Assembly: GCA_900100835.1 (NCBI GenBank) | Contig: FNCM01000001.1 | Location: 268,655 to 332,654 of the forward strand | Direction of reading: 5' to 3' | DNA: 64,000 nucleotides | From: Selenomonas sp. WCT3 | GTDB lineage: Bacteria; Bacillota; Negativicutes; Selenomonadales; Selenomonadaceae | Part shown: piece by piece, positions 52,501 through 61,118 of the stretch | Numbering within the stretch: position 1 is the first letter of the stretch | How the letters are laid out: every line of letters starts with the position of its first letter | Made by a program: the position numbers and the translations under genes | The notes under the pieces: model-generated | What the model saw: the letters and a program-made list of their open reading frames with translations, nothing else | What the model was told of the DNA's origin: nothing | The model's database searches: none

Positions 52501-54193
52501 GTTTTCCTTCCTCCCAGATAATGGGCAGCACCAGTAACACCTCGGTTCCGCCGCCTTCCCTTTGTTTCACCTGTACACCATAGGGCTTCCCATACATCAG
52601 CCGGATGCGCCGATGAATATTGTAGACTCCCATATGGACAGAATCATTTGCCTCTGAATCCAACAAAGCCTGCAGCCTAGAAATGGTGGGCACATCCATC
52701 CCACGGCCCCTATCCTGGATGCGAATCTGCAGCGTATCCCTGCCAAATTCCACCTGCAGCGAGATAGCAATCCGGCCCTTGGCATCGGCACCGTATTTCA
52801 CGGCATTTTCCAAAGCTGGTTGGAAAATCAGCTTGGGAATCTCACAGGAAAGACTTTGCGGGTCGATTTGTTCCTGATAAACCAGCCGGTTTCCAAAGCG
52901 GCGCTGCTGGATTTCCATATAGCCCCGCACATAGGCCAAATCATCGGCCAGCTTCACCCGGCGAACCGTATTATTGATGCTGTACCGCAGCAATTTCGAC
53001 AGGGATTTTATCATGCTCATGGCCGCATCACTGTCCAATTTCACCATGAATTTGATATTCTCCAGGGTATTAAACAAAAAATGCGGATTAAACTGTGACT
53101 CCAACTGCCGGATTTCTGAAATCACCGAGGCTTTGGCCTCCTCTTCGTTCTTTCTCATCAATTCCTGCAGGCTTCGGGTCATGTGTTCGTAAGCTTCCTG
53201 CACCACCGCCAAGCCGCTTGCCGGCTGCAGATTGAGGGGATGGGTCCAATTCCCAGTCTTTACAGCAGCAAAAGCCTCCACGAGTTCGTCGATGGATTTT
53301 GCTTTTCCCCGGCTTTCCCGCAGGACACTGACGCCGATAATCGGAACCATCAGGATAAAGAGAGCCAACAAAAGGGCAGCTCCCAGCACATAACGGGAAA
53401 GCAGATTGGTGACCGGCGTAACAGCTAAAACCGTGAAGCCATGCCCCACGTCCCGTCCCGTGGCGTAGTAAAGCTGCTGGTCATAATGGACCAAGGATGC
53501 CTTGTTATGCCGAAAAACAGCAGGAGCTTTCCCCGCCGCCGTCTGCTGGCTCCAAGGAAACAGCAGATTATCAAATTGGTCCAGCAAAATAGCATCCTGC
53601 TTGCCACTCATTAACCGATTCTGCAAAGCCTCCCCTGGCAGCACCAGCAGGATAAAGCCATCTACCTGCCCCGCCGTCTTCACGGCCTTTCCCATGAGCA
53701 AATACCGATTGGTTCGAGGGCTTCCTCCCGCCAGCTCCGCTTGCATCTCTGCCGGTGACCTTCCCATGCGCTGCAAAAATCCCCACTCTTCGGATAAATC
53801 CTGCAGTTCAGGGGGCAGCTGCTGCCGGCTGCCCGCCACCACCTTTCCCTGGTTGTCCAGCAGATAAAAAGTCAAACCAGCATCGGTGTTATCCAATTCT
53901 GGATACACCGCGGCCATAATTTCTGCCCGTCTTTTCCCATCCCGCTGAATTTTTTCGATACTCCCAGGAGACTTCTCCAGCTGGTTCCCAATCCGCTCCA
54001 CCCGCCGGGCACCATCTTCCATAACCGTCTCGATGCCGCTGACCAGCTGGGTGCGATGGCGAGCATTGTCTTTCACCACATAATGCTGCCAACTGCCCAC
54101 CATCAAGAGCAGTCCCGCAACGGTTAAGAGCAGCACCGGGAGAAGTGCATACTTCCACAGGGCCTGCCGCAATTCATCTTGAAATTGGTGCAT
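52472..54193 (-). CDS. Sensor histidine kinase, YesM/HptS (LytS-like) type
   Basis: A 573-residue membrane kinase. One N-terminal helix (about 15-37), a periplasmic sensor domain (about 40-270), a second helix (YVLGAALLLALFILMVP near 275-300), HAMP-like linker, His_kinase core with the phosphoacceptor in QFNPHFLFNTLEN near 365-377, and an ATPase domain with DRGRGMD near 500. It belongs to a three-gene system with the binding protein upstream and the regulator downstream. Confidence 0.9.
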   Translation of the reverse strand: MHQFQDELRQALWKYALLPVLLLTVAGLLLMVGSWQHYVVKDNARHRTQLVSGIETVMEDGARRVERIGNQLEKSPGSIEKIQRDGKRRAEIMAAVYPELDNTDAGLTFYLLDNQGKVVAGSRQQLPPELQDLSEEWGFLQRMGRSPAEMQAELAGGSPRTNRYLLMGKAVKTAGQVDGFILLVLPGEALQNRLMSGKQDAILLDQFDNLLFPWSQQTAAGKAPAVFRHNKASLVHYDQQLYYATGRDVGHGFTVLAVTPVTNLLSRYVLGAALLLALFILMVPIIGVSVLRESRGKAKSIDELVEAFAAVKTGNWTHPLNLQPASGLAVVQEAYEHMTRSLQELMRKNEEEAKASVISEIRQLESQFNPHFLFNTLENIKFMVKLDSDAAMSMIKSLSKLLRYSINNTVRRVKLADDLAYVRGYMEIQQRRFGNRLVYQEQIDPQSLSCEIPKLIFQPALENAVKYGADAKGRIAISLQVEFGRDTLQIRIQDRGRGMDVPTISRLQALLDSEANDSVHMGVYNIHRRIRLMYGKPYGVQVKQREGGGTEVLLVLPIIWEEGKHAETGNRGR

Positions 54194-54204
54194 AGCGCTT
54201 CTCC

Positions 54205-55251
54205 TTATTCCTTCTCACCATGAAAAATCCGCCGAAACCGTTCCAGCCACTGTTGACGAACCTCCCCTGTATCGCCAGCAGCTGCGGAAAGCATCACGAG
54301 ATTATCCTTCTCCTGCAAACCTTCCGGCGCCGCCACATCCTTGCGCACACTGCGCCGATGAAGATTCCGGGCAATAAAGGACTGAGCGCCATGTCCCGTA
54401 ATAAAATCCACGAACTGCTTTGCCACCGCCATATGTTTGGCATTCCGCAGGATATAGACCCCATCCGGTTCGCTGATGACGCCCTCCTTCATATAGACAA
54501 TCCGCACGGGTGCCCCAGCGCGCTGATAGGTGAGCGCCGCTTCCTCAAAGGTACATCCTACCACATAACGTCCCCGGGCCACGCCATCATAGACATCCGC
54601 GGAACGTTCCAATAACCGGCCATCGAGATTTGCCGCCAGAGAACCGACGTAATCCCAGCCCCGTTCTGGATTTCCCTTCCCCATAGCATAAAGCATATTG
54701 ATAAGCTGTTCATAAGAAGACGAAGACACGGCAGGGTCCGCCATGGCGATTTTGCCACGCAGGCGCGGGTTTAACAAATCTTCGTAACCATCAATACTCC
54801 AATCCCCAGCCAAATCGGTATTTACCAGCAGTACACTAGGAACATCAGTAAACCGTGTCATAGAGCCTTCCCGATTCTTAAACTCCGGCCGCATCATAGG
54901 TTCATTGACCGATTCATAGTCTTCAAACAAGCCAGCATCCGGTTTTATCATGGAAACCGAACCGCCCCAGAGGATATCCGCCTGGGGATTTTCCTGTTCC
55001 TCCTTGACCCGCTGCAACAGCTTTCCCGTACCACCATTTATCAAGCGAACCCGAACACCCGCCTCCTTTTCAAACTCGTCCAATAGCGGCTGTGTAAATT
55101 CCAACGGATGCGGCGAATAAATCACCAGCTCCGGCAAATCCTCAGCCTGTTCTTCCTCTTGGCCCAACAGCTGCCAACTGCCCAAGACCAGGATTCCTGC
55201 CACCAGCACCAAAAGAACCAGTGCCCACCGCCAGCACTTCTCCCTTTTCAT
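54205..55251 (-). CDS. Membrane-anchored solute-binding protein of a three-component sensor (HptA/PgtC-like)
   Basis: A 348-residue periplasmic binding protein of the iron(III)/2-aminoethylphosphonate SBP fold (VIYSPHPLEFTQPLLDEFEKE near 47-67). An N-terminal hydrophobic helix (WALVLLVLVAGILVLGSW, 9-26) is not followed by a lipobox Cys, so it is probably a membrane anchor. No ABC permease or ATPase is next to it. It is followed directly by a YesM-type kinase and AraC-type regulator, as in HptARS and PgtCBA, where the binding protein passes the ligand signal to the kinase. Ligand unknown, possibly a sugar phosphate. Confidence 0.82.
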   Translation of the reverse strand: MKREKCWRWALVLLVLVAGILVLGSWQLLGQEEEQAEDLPELVIYSPHPLEFTQPLLDEFEKEAGVRVRLINGGTGKLLQRVKEEQENPQADILWGGSVSMIKPDAGLFEDYESVNEPMMRPEFKNREGSMTRFTDVPSVLLVNTDLAGDWSIDGYEDLLNPRLRGKIAMADPAVSSSSYEQLINMLYAMGKGNPERGWDYVGSLAANLDGRLLERSADVYDGVARGRYVVGCTFEEAALTYQRAGAPVRIVYMKEGVISEPDGVYILRNAKHMAVAKQFVDFITGHGAQSFIARNLHRRSVRKDVAAPEGLQEKDNLVMLSAAAGDTGEVRQQWLERFRRIFHGEKE

Positions 55252-55263
55252 CTTCCCACCTCA

Positions 55264-56148
55264 TTATCTTCTTTGTTTGGCAAACAACAGCCGTGACTGG
55301 GTAACCAAAACACCTGCCATCATCAACGCACAACCGGCGATCTGGGTACTGCTCATGAGTTCCCCCAGAATAAGCCAGCTCGATACCGCACCAAAGACCG
55401 CTTCAAAGCTCATGACAATGGCCGCCGGTCCCGGTTCAGCATATTTCTGACCGACAATCTGCAAGGTAAAGGCTACACCGCCTGACATAACACCGCCGTA
55501 AAAAATAGCAAACCAGGCAGCAGCAATAGGCCCCCAGCTGATAGTCTCGAACAATAATGCCGCCAAAGTGCTGCCCAGCCAGCAAACTGCAATCTGAGCG
55601 ACCGACAGTTCAATAGCATCCACCCGCTCCGCATAGCGGTCGATGAACAAAATCTGAGCCGCCCAGAAAAGTGCACTGAGGAGAACCAAGCCATCGCCAT
55701 AGCTTAACGAAAATTCGCCGTGAATGGAAAGCAAATAAAGGCCAGCCAGTGCAATTCCAGCGCCGGCCCAGTTTTCACCAAAGATTTTTTTCCCCAGCAG
55801 TGCCGCCCCCATGGGAACCAGAATGATGTACAGCGCCGTAATGAAAGCCGTCTTACCAGCAGTGGTATAGAGCATGGCCACCTGCTGCAGGGATGTTCCC
55901 ACAAACATGATGGCTCCAGCACCAAAACCAGCCCGCCAGCCCGGATGATAGGTTCCCCGCTTTTTTTCCTGCTCCCGCTGGTTCCGACGCAGCCGCCATA
56001 GACCGATTAAAAACAAAAAGCCCAGGAAATAACGCGACATGGCATAGGTAAAGGGCCCCAAATCTTCCATGCCCACCATCTGTGCCACAAAAGTTGTTCC
56101 CCAGATAAACGCCGCTATAAGCAGCAGCAACAAACCTTTTAATTGCAT
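55264..56148 (-). CDS. EamA-type (DMT) transporter
   Basis: A 294-residue membrane protein with two EamA repeats and about ten helices (FIWGTTFVAQ near 14-23; ALFWAAQILFIDRYAERVD near 160). These export amino acids or metabolites. It lies 23 bases after lysR and 12 bases before the binding protein gene, in what looks like one operon. Substrate unknown. Confidence 0.87.
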   Translation of the reverse strand: MQLKGLLLLLIAAFIWGTTFVAQMVGMEDLGPFTYAMSRYFLGFLFLIGLWRLRRNQREQEKKRGTYHPGWRAGFGAGAIMFVGTSLQQVAMLYTTAGKTAFITALYIILVPMGAALLGKKIFGENWAGAGIALAGLYLLSIHGEFSLSYGDGLVLLSALFWAAQILFIDRYAERVDAIELSVAQIAVCWLGSTLAALLFETISWGPIAAAWFAIFYGGVMSGGVAFTLQIVGQKYAEPGPAAIVMSFEAVFGAVSSWLILGELMSSTQIAGCALMMAGVLVTQSRLLFAKQRR

Positions 56149-56171
56149 AATAACTCCTCAATCCCCATAGT

Positions 56172-57059
56172 TTACTCCGCTTCCTGATGGTCACGGAAAT
56201 AATTGATTGTAAATTGCTGAAAACAAATTGCCGCCGGTGTCAACGGCCGCCGGGTATTCCAGGCAATCCCCACCGCCCGCTTGCAGGCAGGAAAAGATAC
56301 GGGAATGTAACTGACCCCCATTTGCTCGGTGCAGGGAATGTGTGGCAGCAGACTGACCCCCAGTTTTGCCGCCACCAAAGAAATCAAATTGTGAACCTCA
56401 TCCCCTTCGAAAATAACCTGGGGCTGACTTTCAGCCAAATCCAACAACTGATTGACCTGCTGCCGCAGATTGTACTCCGTCTTCAAAGTAATGAAGGGCT
56501 CCCCATCAATTTCCTCTAACCGAACGGTTTCCCGCTGGGCCAAAGGATGGGAATCCGGTACCACCAGGAAAAGCTCCTCTGACCAAAGATACATCCAGGC
56601 AATATCATCACCATTTAACATGGAGCAAAGGCAGATATCCGTATCCCCCTCCATGATTTCCTCAGACATCACCGCCGAATTTTGCTGATTGAGCTTGATG
56701 CCAATCTGAGGATAACGGGCATGGAACCGGCTTAGAATCAATGGCAAATAGGTATCCCCCAAGGAATGAAGGAAGGACACGCTGACCGTTCCCTCACCGC
56801 CGTTATCCATCTTGATTTCCTGCCGGGCTACATCCATCTCACGAAGCACCCGGTCCACATGAAACAAAAATTTTTCACCGGCTGCCGTGAGTTCGGTCTC
56901 TTTCCCATGGCGATTTAACAGGGGCGCCCCCAATTCCTGTTCCAATTTGGCAATGGAGCGGCTCAGTGCCGATTGCGATACCAAAATGGATTTGGCCGCC
57001 TGGGTAAAGTTTTTATGACGTGCCAAAGCCTGAAAATATTTTAATTGCGTTAACTCCAT
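56172..57059 (-). CDS. LysR family transcriptional regulator
   Basis: A 295-residue LysR protein: N-terminal helix-turn-helix (YFQALARHKNFTQAAKSILVSQSALSRSIAKLEQELG, about 8-44) and a C-terminal substrate-binding domain. It lies 304 bases from the divergent MFS gene, and 23 bases before the EamA gene on its own strand. The intergenic region carries repeated palindromic motifs, so it may control both sides. Confidence 0.9.
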   Translation of the reverse strand: MELTQLKYFQALARHKNFTQAAKSILVSQSALSRSIAKLEQELGAPLLNRHGKETELTAAGEKFLFHVDRVLREMDVARQEIKMDNGGEGTVSVSFLHSLGDTYLPLILSRFHARYPQIGIKLNQQNSAVMSEEIMEGDTDICLCSMLNGDDIAWMYLWSEELFLVVPDSHPLAQRETVRLEEIDGEPFITLKTEYNLRQQVNQLLDLAESQPQVIFEGDEVHNLISLVAAKLGVSLLPHIPCTEQMGVSYIPVSFPACKRAVGIAWNTRRPLTPAAICFQQFTINYFRDHQEAE

Positions 57060-57084
57060 TGTCGTTACGTCTCTCCTCCAAAAA

Positions 57085-57290
57085 TTGACCGGTCAAGTTT
57101 GCATCATATGCATAATAATATACAGATAAATATATTATACCCAGCAGAATCTGCTCTTTCAAGAAACGAGGGCTATTTTCAATGATTTTTATGCATAGTT
57201 ATGGTGAAATTTTCTCATATATGCTTTGTTTTTTGACAATTACTTGTCAATATGCATGATTTGCAGGTTTTCTTTGCCTATTATGCATTA
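57085..57290. promoter_or_regulatory. lysR/MFS intergenic region with palindromes
   Basis: The 303-base gap holds TTGACCGGTCAA (57085-57096), TTGACAATTACTTGTCAA (near 57235-57252), and four copies of ATGCAT, three of them as TATGCAT with A/G following. The MFS promoter (TAGACA, 17 bases, TATAAT near 57290-57318) lies at the right end. These are likely LysR or other regulator sites. Confidence 0.5.
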
Positions 57291-57515
57291 GACATTGTTC
57301 ACCGCCCCTCCTATAATGACTGATTGAAACTTGTAGTTTATATATGATAGAAAGGTGAATCTATGACCAGTCAGATTTCACGAGATTACATTCATGAGCT
57401 AAGCGTCACAGCTCATGTCGACGCAACGGATGCGGCAGATTATCTGCAAACATTGCCCTTCCCCGTCTGCCGTCCTTTCCGGTGCCGTCACGCAGTGCGA
57501 AAGGAGACTTTATCC

Positions 57516-58802
57516 ATGTCATCTGTTTCTGAAGCAGCTCCAGAACGTCTCTGGAGCAAAGATTATGTTTTCGATATTGGCATCAACTTCCTTGTTTACA
57601 GCGTTCATTTCCTGTTGATGCTTTGGTCTACGGCTTATGCCATCCATACCTGGAACGCCTCCATCGGTATGGCAGGTCTTGCCTCTGGCCTCTTTATTGT
57701 GGGCGCACTTTTCGCCCGGATTCCTGCGGGGCGCTTTATTGACTTTGTAGGCCGCCGCAAAATGTTTTTAGGCGGCACCTCCATGTTCTTCCTGTTGGTG
57801 CTGTGTTATGAACTGGCGCCAACCTTGGGAACTTTTATGGTGGTTCGTTTCCTTCACGGCCTTGCCTTTGGAACCACCTCCACCGCTGCCAGCACCGTTG
57901 TGGCTGCACTGGTTCCATTAAAGCGCATGGGTACCGGCATTGGCTATTTCACCCTGGGGGTTACGCTGGCATCGGCCATCGGCCCTTTCCTGGCCATGAA
58001 TATCACCCAGGCCGGTGCTTTTTCCCTTGGCATTGAGATCTGTACTGCCGCAACGTTTTTGATTTTCCTTCTTTCCTTCTTCCTAAAAACACCGGAGCGC
58101 GTCATTTTGCCCTCGGAGCGGGAAGATTTGCGCCATATTTCCTTTGACCGCTTTTTCTCCATAAAGGCCCTTGGCATTTCCACCATTGCCTTTATGGGTG
58201 GTGTCTGCTACTCGACGGTTTTGAGTTTCTTAGGTGCTTATACCAATGCCATCGGCGTCACGGGCATCGGGGCTACCTGTTTCTTCCTCTGCTTTGCTGC
58301 CACGTCCTTTATCAGCCGCCCCCTCACCGGCTTCCTGCTGGATAACTACGGCGGCAACATCGTCATCTATCCGTCCCTGCTCTGCATGGCCATCGCCATG
58401 AGCATCATCGCCCGGGCAACTTCGGATATCCCTCTGCTGATTGGCGCCTTATTCCTGGGATTTGGCTATGGAACCGTGACAGCTTCCTGCCACGCACTTG
58501 CCGTCCATTGCGCCCCCATGCATCAGGTGGGCATTGCCACCAGCACCTATTTCGTCCTGCTCGACCTGGGCATCGGCGTTGGTCCTTATACCTTAGGGAG
58601 CTTCGTCCCAGACTTCGGCTTCCAAGTCGTATACATCGGCGCTGGCGCCATTGCCCTCCTGGGTATCGGACTTTATTACTATCTGCTTGGCCGCCACCAT
58701 CGTTTCACCCGGCATCAGATGGATCGGGATAGCGAAGCTAAGACTATAGTCGCACAACGCCGTCAACATTTTTACGAAAAGCGGCTCACGCTGCAGCATT
58801 GA
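57516..58802 (+). CDS. MFS transporter
   Basis: A 428-residue transporter with twelve helices. MFS motif A is FARIPAGRFIDFVGRRKMFL near 68-87. It is a drug/metabolite type rather than a sugar-phosphate (UhpT) type. I chose ATG 57516 with AAAGGAG upstream. The same frame is open from ATG 57363, which also has a ribosome binding site (AAAGGTGAATCT), so a 51-residue cytosolic extension is possible. Divergent from lysR. Substrate unknown. Confidence 0.85.
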   Translation: MSSVSEAAPERLWSKDYVFDIGINFLVYSVHFLLMLWSTAYAIHTWNASIGMAGLASGLFIVGALFARIPAGRFIDFVGRRKMFLGGTSMFFLLVLCYELAPTLGTFMVVRFLHGLAFGTTSTAASTVVAALVPLKRMGTGIGYFTLGVTLASAIGPFLAMNITQAGAFSLGIEICTAATFLIFLLSFFLKTPERVILPSEREDLRHISFDRFFSIKALGISTIAFMGGVCYSTVLSFLGAYTNAIGVTGIGATCFFLCFAATSFISRPLTGFLLDNYGGNIVIYPSLLCMAIAMSIIARATSDIPLLIGALFLGFGYGTVTASCHALAVHCAPMHQVGIATSTYFVLLDLGIGVGPYTLGSFVPDFGFQVVYIGAGAIALLGIGLYYYLLGRHHRFTRHQMDRDSEAKTIVAQRRQHFYEKRLTLQH

Positions 58803-58880
58803 TCTGCTTAGTATCCGCAAGGGAAAAGCTTTGGAACCACCTTCCGAAACTTTTCCCTTATTTTTTATTTAATTTTCCTC

Positions 58881-58910
58881 TTGCGACTAAAGACCTATCT
58901 ATGCTATAAT
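58881..58910 (+). promoter_or_regulatory. Promoter of the two-helix membrane protein gene
   Basis: -35 TTGCGA (58881-58886), 18-base spacer, -10 TATAAT (58905-58910). This implies a leader of about 125 bases before ATG 59044. Confidence 0.6.
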
Positions 58911-58916
58911 CAATAC

Positions 58917-59046
58917 ATCCCTTAAGGATACAACCCCATTACGTATCTAAAAAGGTCCGTATACCTGGTATCATCCCAATAAGGATTTTAGTCCTTTTTT
59001 CTTTGGAGCTGGTATCACAAATCTTCTTTTCCGAGGTGATACCATG
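58917..59046 (+). promoter_or_regulatory. Structured leader able to mask the start site of the 59044 gene
   Basis: TGGTATCAC (59010-59018) is complementary to GTGATACCA (59036-59044), which covers the end of the ribosome binding site (GAGGTGAT) and the start codon. A second copy, TGGTATCAT (58966-58974), can compete for the same target. A GATAC/GTATC hairpin (about 58926-58946) and AAGGA/TCCTT with T6 (58981-59000) lie between. It does not match a riboswitch class I know. Confidence 0.55.
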
Positions 59047-59241
59047 AATACGATGAAGACGATTCTTATGATAATTACAATCCTGGCCATGCTCTTAATC
59101 GGAGGAACGATTTTAGCGCTGTCCATGTATTCTTATCATTCCCAATCTTTCCATGCATTTAGCTTGGTTTCCGTGCTGCTGTTACTATTCGGCAGCATCG
59201 AGATGTTAATCATCTGGAACCATCGCCATGATAATGCATAA
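59044..59241 (+). CDS. Small membrane protein with two predicted helices
   Basis: A 65-residue protein: helix 1 about residues 6-28 (TILMIITILAMLLIGGTILAL), helix 2 about 38-58 (FSLVSVLLLLFGSIEMLIIW), then a His/Asn-rich polar tail (NHRHDN). No family recognised. GAGGTGATACC precedes the ATG. It has its own promoter, a structured leader and a shared terminator, which supports a real gene. Confidence 0.65.
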   Translation: MNTMKTILMIITILAMLLIGGTILALSMYSYHSQSFHAFSLVSVLLLLFGSIEMLIIWNHRHDNA

Positions 59242-59307
59242 GTCCACAATCAACAGCATTCAACACAATTCACAATCACCAGTTCCGAACGATTGACAAA
59301 ATCCAGT

Positions 59308-59356
59308 AAAAAAACTTAGGCCCGAAACCAAATTGGTTTCGGGCCTAAGTTTTTTA
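59308..59356. terminator. Bidirectional terminator
   Basis: 19-base arms (59311-59329 and 59335-59353) around AAATT, flanked by A and T runs. It ends both the small membrane protein gene and gntP. Confidence 0.92.
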
Positions 59357-60772
59357 GCATATTCCCGTCAACATATAGAATAGAATACATAAGAACGGAA
59401 CGAAAAATTTCAGCCCCATAATCACGGCAATATCGTAATAGGAATCATTATGGGTAAGGCCGCATATTGCCAGCAAGGTGACCAAGGCACCACAATGGGG
59501 AACCGGGTCAATCCCCACCGATGCAATGGCGACGATGCGGTGGAGGACCTCCAAGGGGATTCCAGCCGCCGTTGCCATTGCCGCCCATTGGTCTCCCAAT
59601 GCCGACAGGGCAATGGTCAAGCCACCGGATGCTGACCCGGTAATGCCACACATGATATTCGTCGTAATAACCGCCGACAACAGCGGACCAAAGGAATCAG
59701 CAATGCCAATGAGCCAATCGGTGACCGGCAGGAATCCCGGCATAGCCGTAATGACGCAGCCAAAGGCGTAACCAGAAGCAACATTCAACACAGCCGTTCC
59801 CGAAGAAAGGGCCGCGTAGTTGATGGGTGCTAAGAAGCCATCCATAACCATAAAGCGCTTGCGGCCAATGTAGGCAGCCGCAAAGCTGCTCAGGATAAGG
59901 GCAACGCTAATCGACCAGATTGCCGATACCTTACCGACCTTCGCAGCCAGCAGGGATAAATGAAGGGGCTTGAATGCCTCAAGACTTTCTTCATTCCAAT
60001 GGAAGCCCCATTCCCAGCCAAAGGGATTGGACAGAATCACGTTGATGACAATGACCATGAGCAGTGGCAACAACGCCCAATACCAGGGAATGTGGATTTT
60101 CGGATTACGCTTTTTGCGCCCCTCGGTAACGTGGTTTCCATAGCCCTCCCCCTGGGCCTTTAGCAGCTTTGCCCGGCGGCCAATCCAGCCCCAGCCAATC
60201 AACAGGAAGAGCAGGGAAGCAAACACACCGATGCCCGGAGCCGCCCAAGTACTGGTCTGAAAATAAGAGGACGGAATAATATTCTGGATTTGCGGCGTAC
60301 CAGGCAAGGATACCATGGCAAAGGAAAAGATACCCACCCACAGGGCTGCCGGAAGCAGCCGTTTCGGAATATCGGCCTTCTTGAATACTACCGCACCAAA
60401 GGGATACATGACAAAGGCAACAACGAACACACTGAGTCCGCCGTAAGTCAGCGCACCACAGCCCATCAGCACAGCCAGTATTGCCCGCTTTTCCCCAAGC
60501 ACATCGACAATCTTAGCGGCTACTGCTGATGCCAGCCCGCCCTTTTCCATCAATCGTGCAAATACTGCACCAAACAAAAATACCGGGTAGTAGGTTTTGA
60601 CGTATTCCGCCAGTCGCGTCATGTACAGCTCACTGTACACCGGCAGAATATCAAACATGCTTGCCAAGGCTGCCAGCCCCGCAAAGAAAGGCGCAATCAA
60701 GATGATTGACCAGCCGCGGTAGGCAAAGTACATCAACCCCAGCAAAGCGACTGCGATACAAAATGCCTCCAT
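59354..60772 (-). CDS. GntP-family (gluconate:H+ type) permease
   Basis: About 472 residues, hydrophobic throughout, with the GntP motifs GALTYGGLSVFVVAFVMYP near 110-128, GTPQIQNIIPSSYFQT near 160-175 and GGLTIALSALGDQW near 388. Substrates in the family include gluconate, idonate and citrate-like acids, so this one is not settled. The start is either ATG 60772 (12 bases from GGGAG) or TTG 60781; ATG is preferred. It has a long leader with a promoter-overlapping palindrome. Confidence 0.85.
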   Translation of the reverse strand: MEAFCIAVALLGLMYFAYRGWSIILIAPFFAGLAALASMFDILPVYSELYMTRLAEYVKTYYPVFLFGAVFARLMEKGGLASAVAAKIVDVLGEKRAILAVLMGCGALTYGGLSVFVVAFVMYPFGAVVFKKADIPKRLLPAALWVGIFSFAMVSLPGTPQIQNIIPSSYFQTSTWAAPGIGVFASLLFLLIGWGWIGRRAKLLKAQGEGYGNHVTEGRKKRNPKIHIPWYWALLPLLMVIVINVILSNPFGWEWGFHWNEESLEAFKPLHLSLLAAKVGKVSAIWSISVALILSSFAAAYIGRKRFMVMDGFLAPINYAALSSGTAVLNVASGYAFGCVITAMPGFLPVTDWLIGIADSFGPLLSAVITTNIMCGITGSASGGLTIALSALGDQWAAMATAAGIPLEVLHRIVAIASVGIDPVPHCGALVTLLAICGLTHNDSYYDIAVIMGLKFFVPFLCILFYMLTGIC

Positions 60773-60871
60773 GTAGTCCAAAGACTCCCTTCTAAAACAG
60801 GATTTAATAATAGAAACTTGTAGGAATTCGTAAACGGTGATAATTGAAAATAATAATTTTTTTACTCATAG

Positions 60872-60987
60872 GAAAAGCAGCCGGCGTTTGAATTCCGCAA
60901 CCGACTGCTTTTCGTAAGAATATCTTCACAATTATTTTCTTTTCCGTTTACGCATTTTATATTAACATTAATGTTGTTTATTGTCAA
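60872..60987 (-). promoter_or_regulatory. gntP promoter, overlapping palindrome and leader hairpin
   Basis: Promoter on the minus strand: -35 TTGACA (60987-60982), 17-base spacer, -10 TAATAT (60964-60959). The palindrome AACATTAATGTT (60964-60975) lies in the spacer. About 40-80 bases downstream, AAAAGCAG-CCGG arms (60872-60884 and 60901-60912) form a long hairpin in the leader. The rest of the 346-base gap is AT-rich with no gene. Confidence 0.6.
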
Positions 60988-61054
60988 CGCAATTAATATA
61001 CTTTTTTGCACTAAATAGATAATTATCATAACTTTCAGATATTAACTTCCTGCA

Positions 61055-61102
61055 AAAAAAATAGACCATATTCCCAACTTTCTTGGCAAAAATGGTCTAT
61101 TT
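61055..61102 (-). terminator. Terminator of the flavodoxin gene
   Basis: AAATAGACCAT (61059-61069) and ATGGTCTATTT (61092-61102) flank an inner stem CCCAAC/GTTGGG-like region; T8 follows on the minus strand. Confidence 0.8.
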
Positions 61103-61118
61103 CCCTCAATCGTTTGAC

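Noticed and set aside
57516-58802. MFS gene as the UhpT-type partner of the three-component sensor
   Set aside because: The sequence is of the drug/metabolite MFS type and it lies divergently behind lysR, so it is not a clear sugar-phosphate antiporter.
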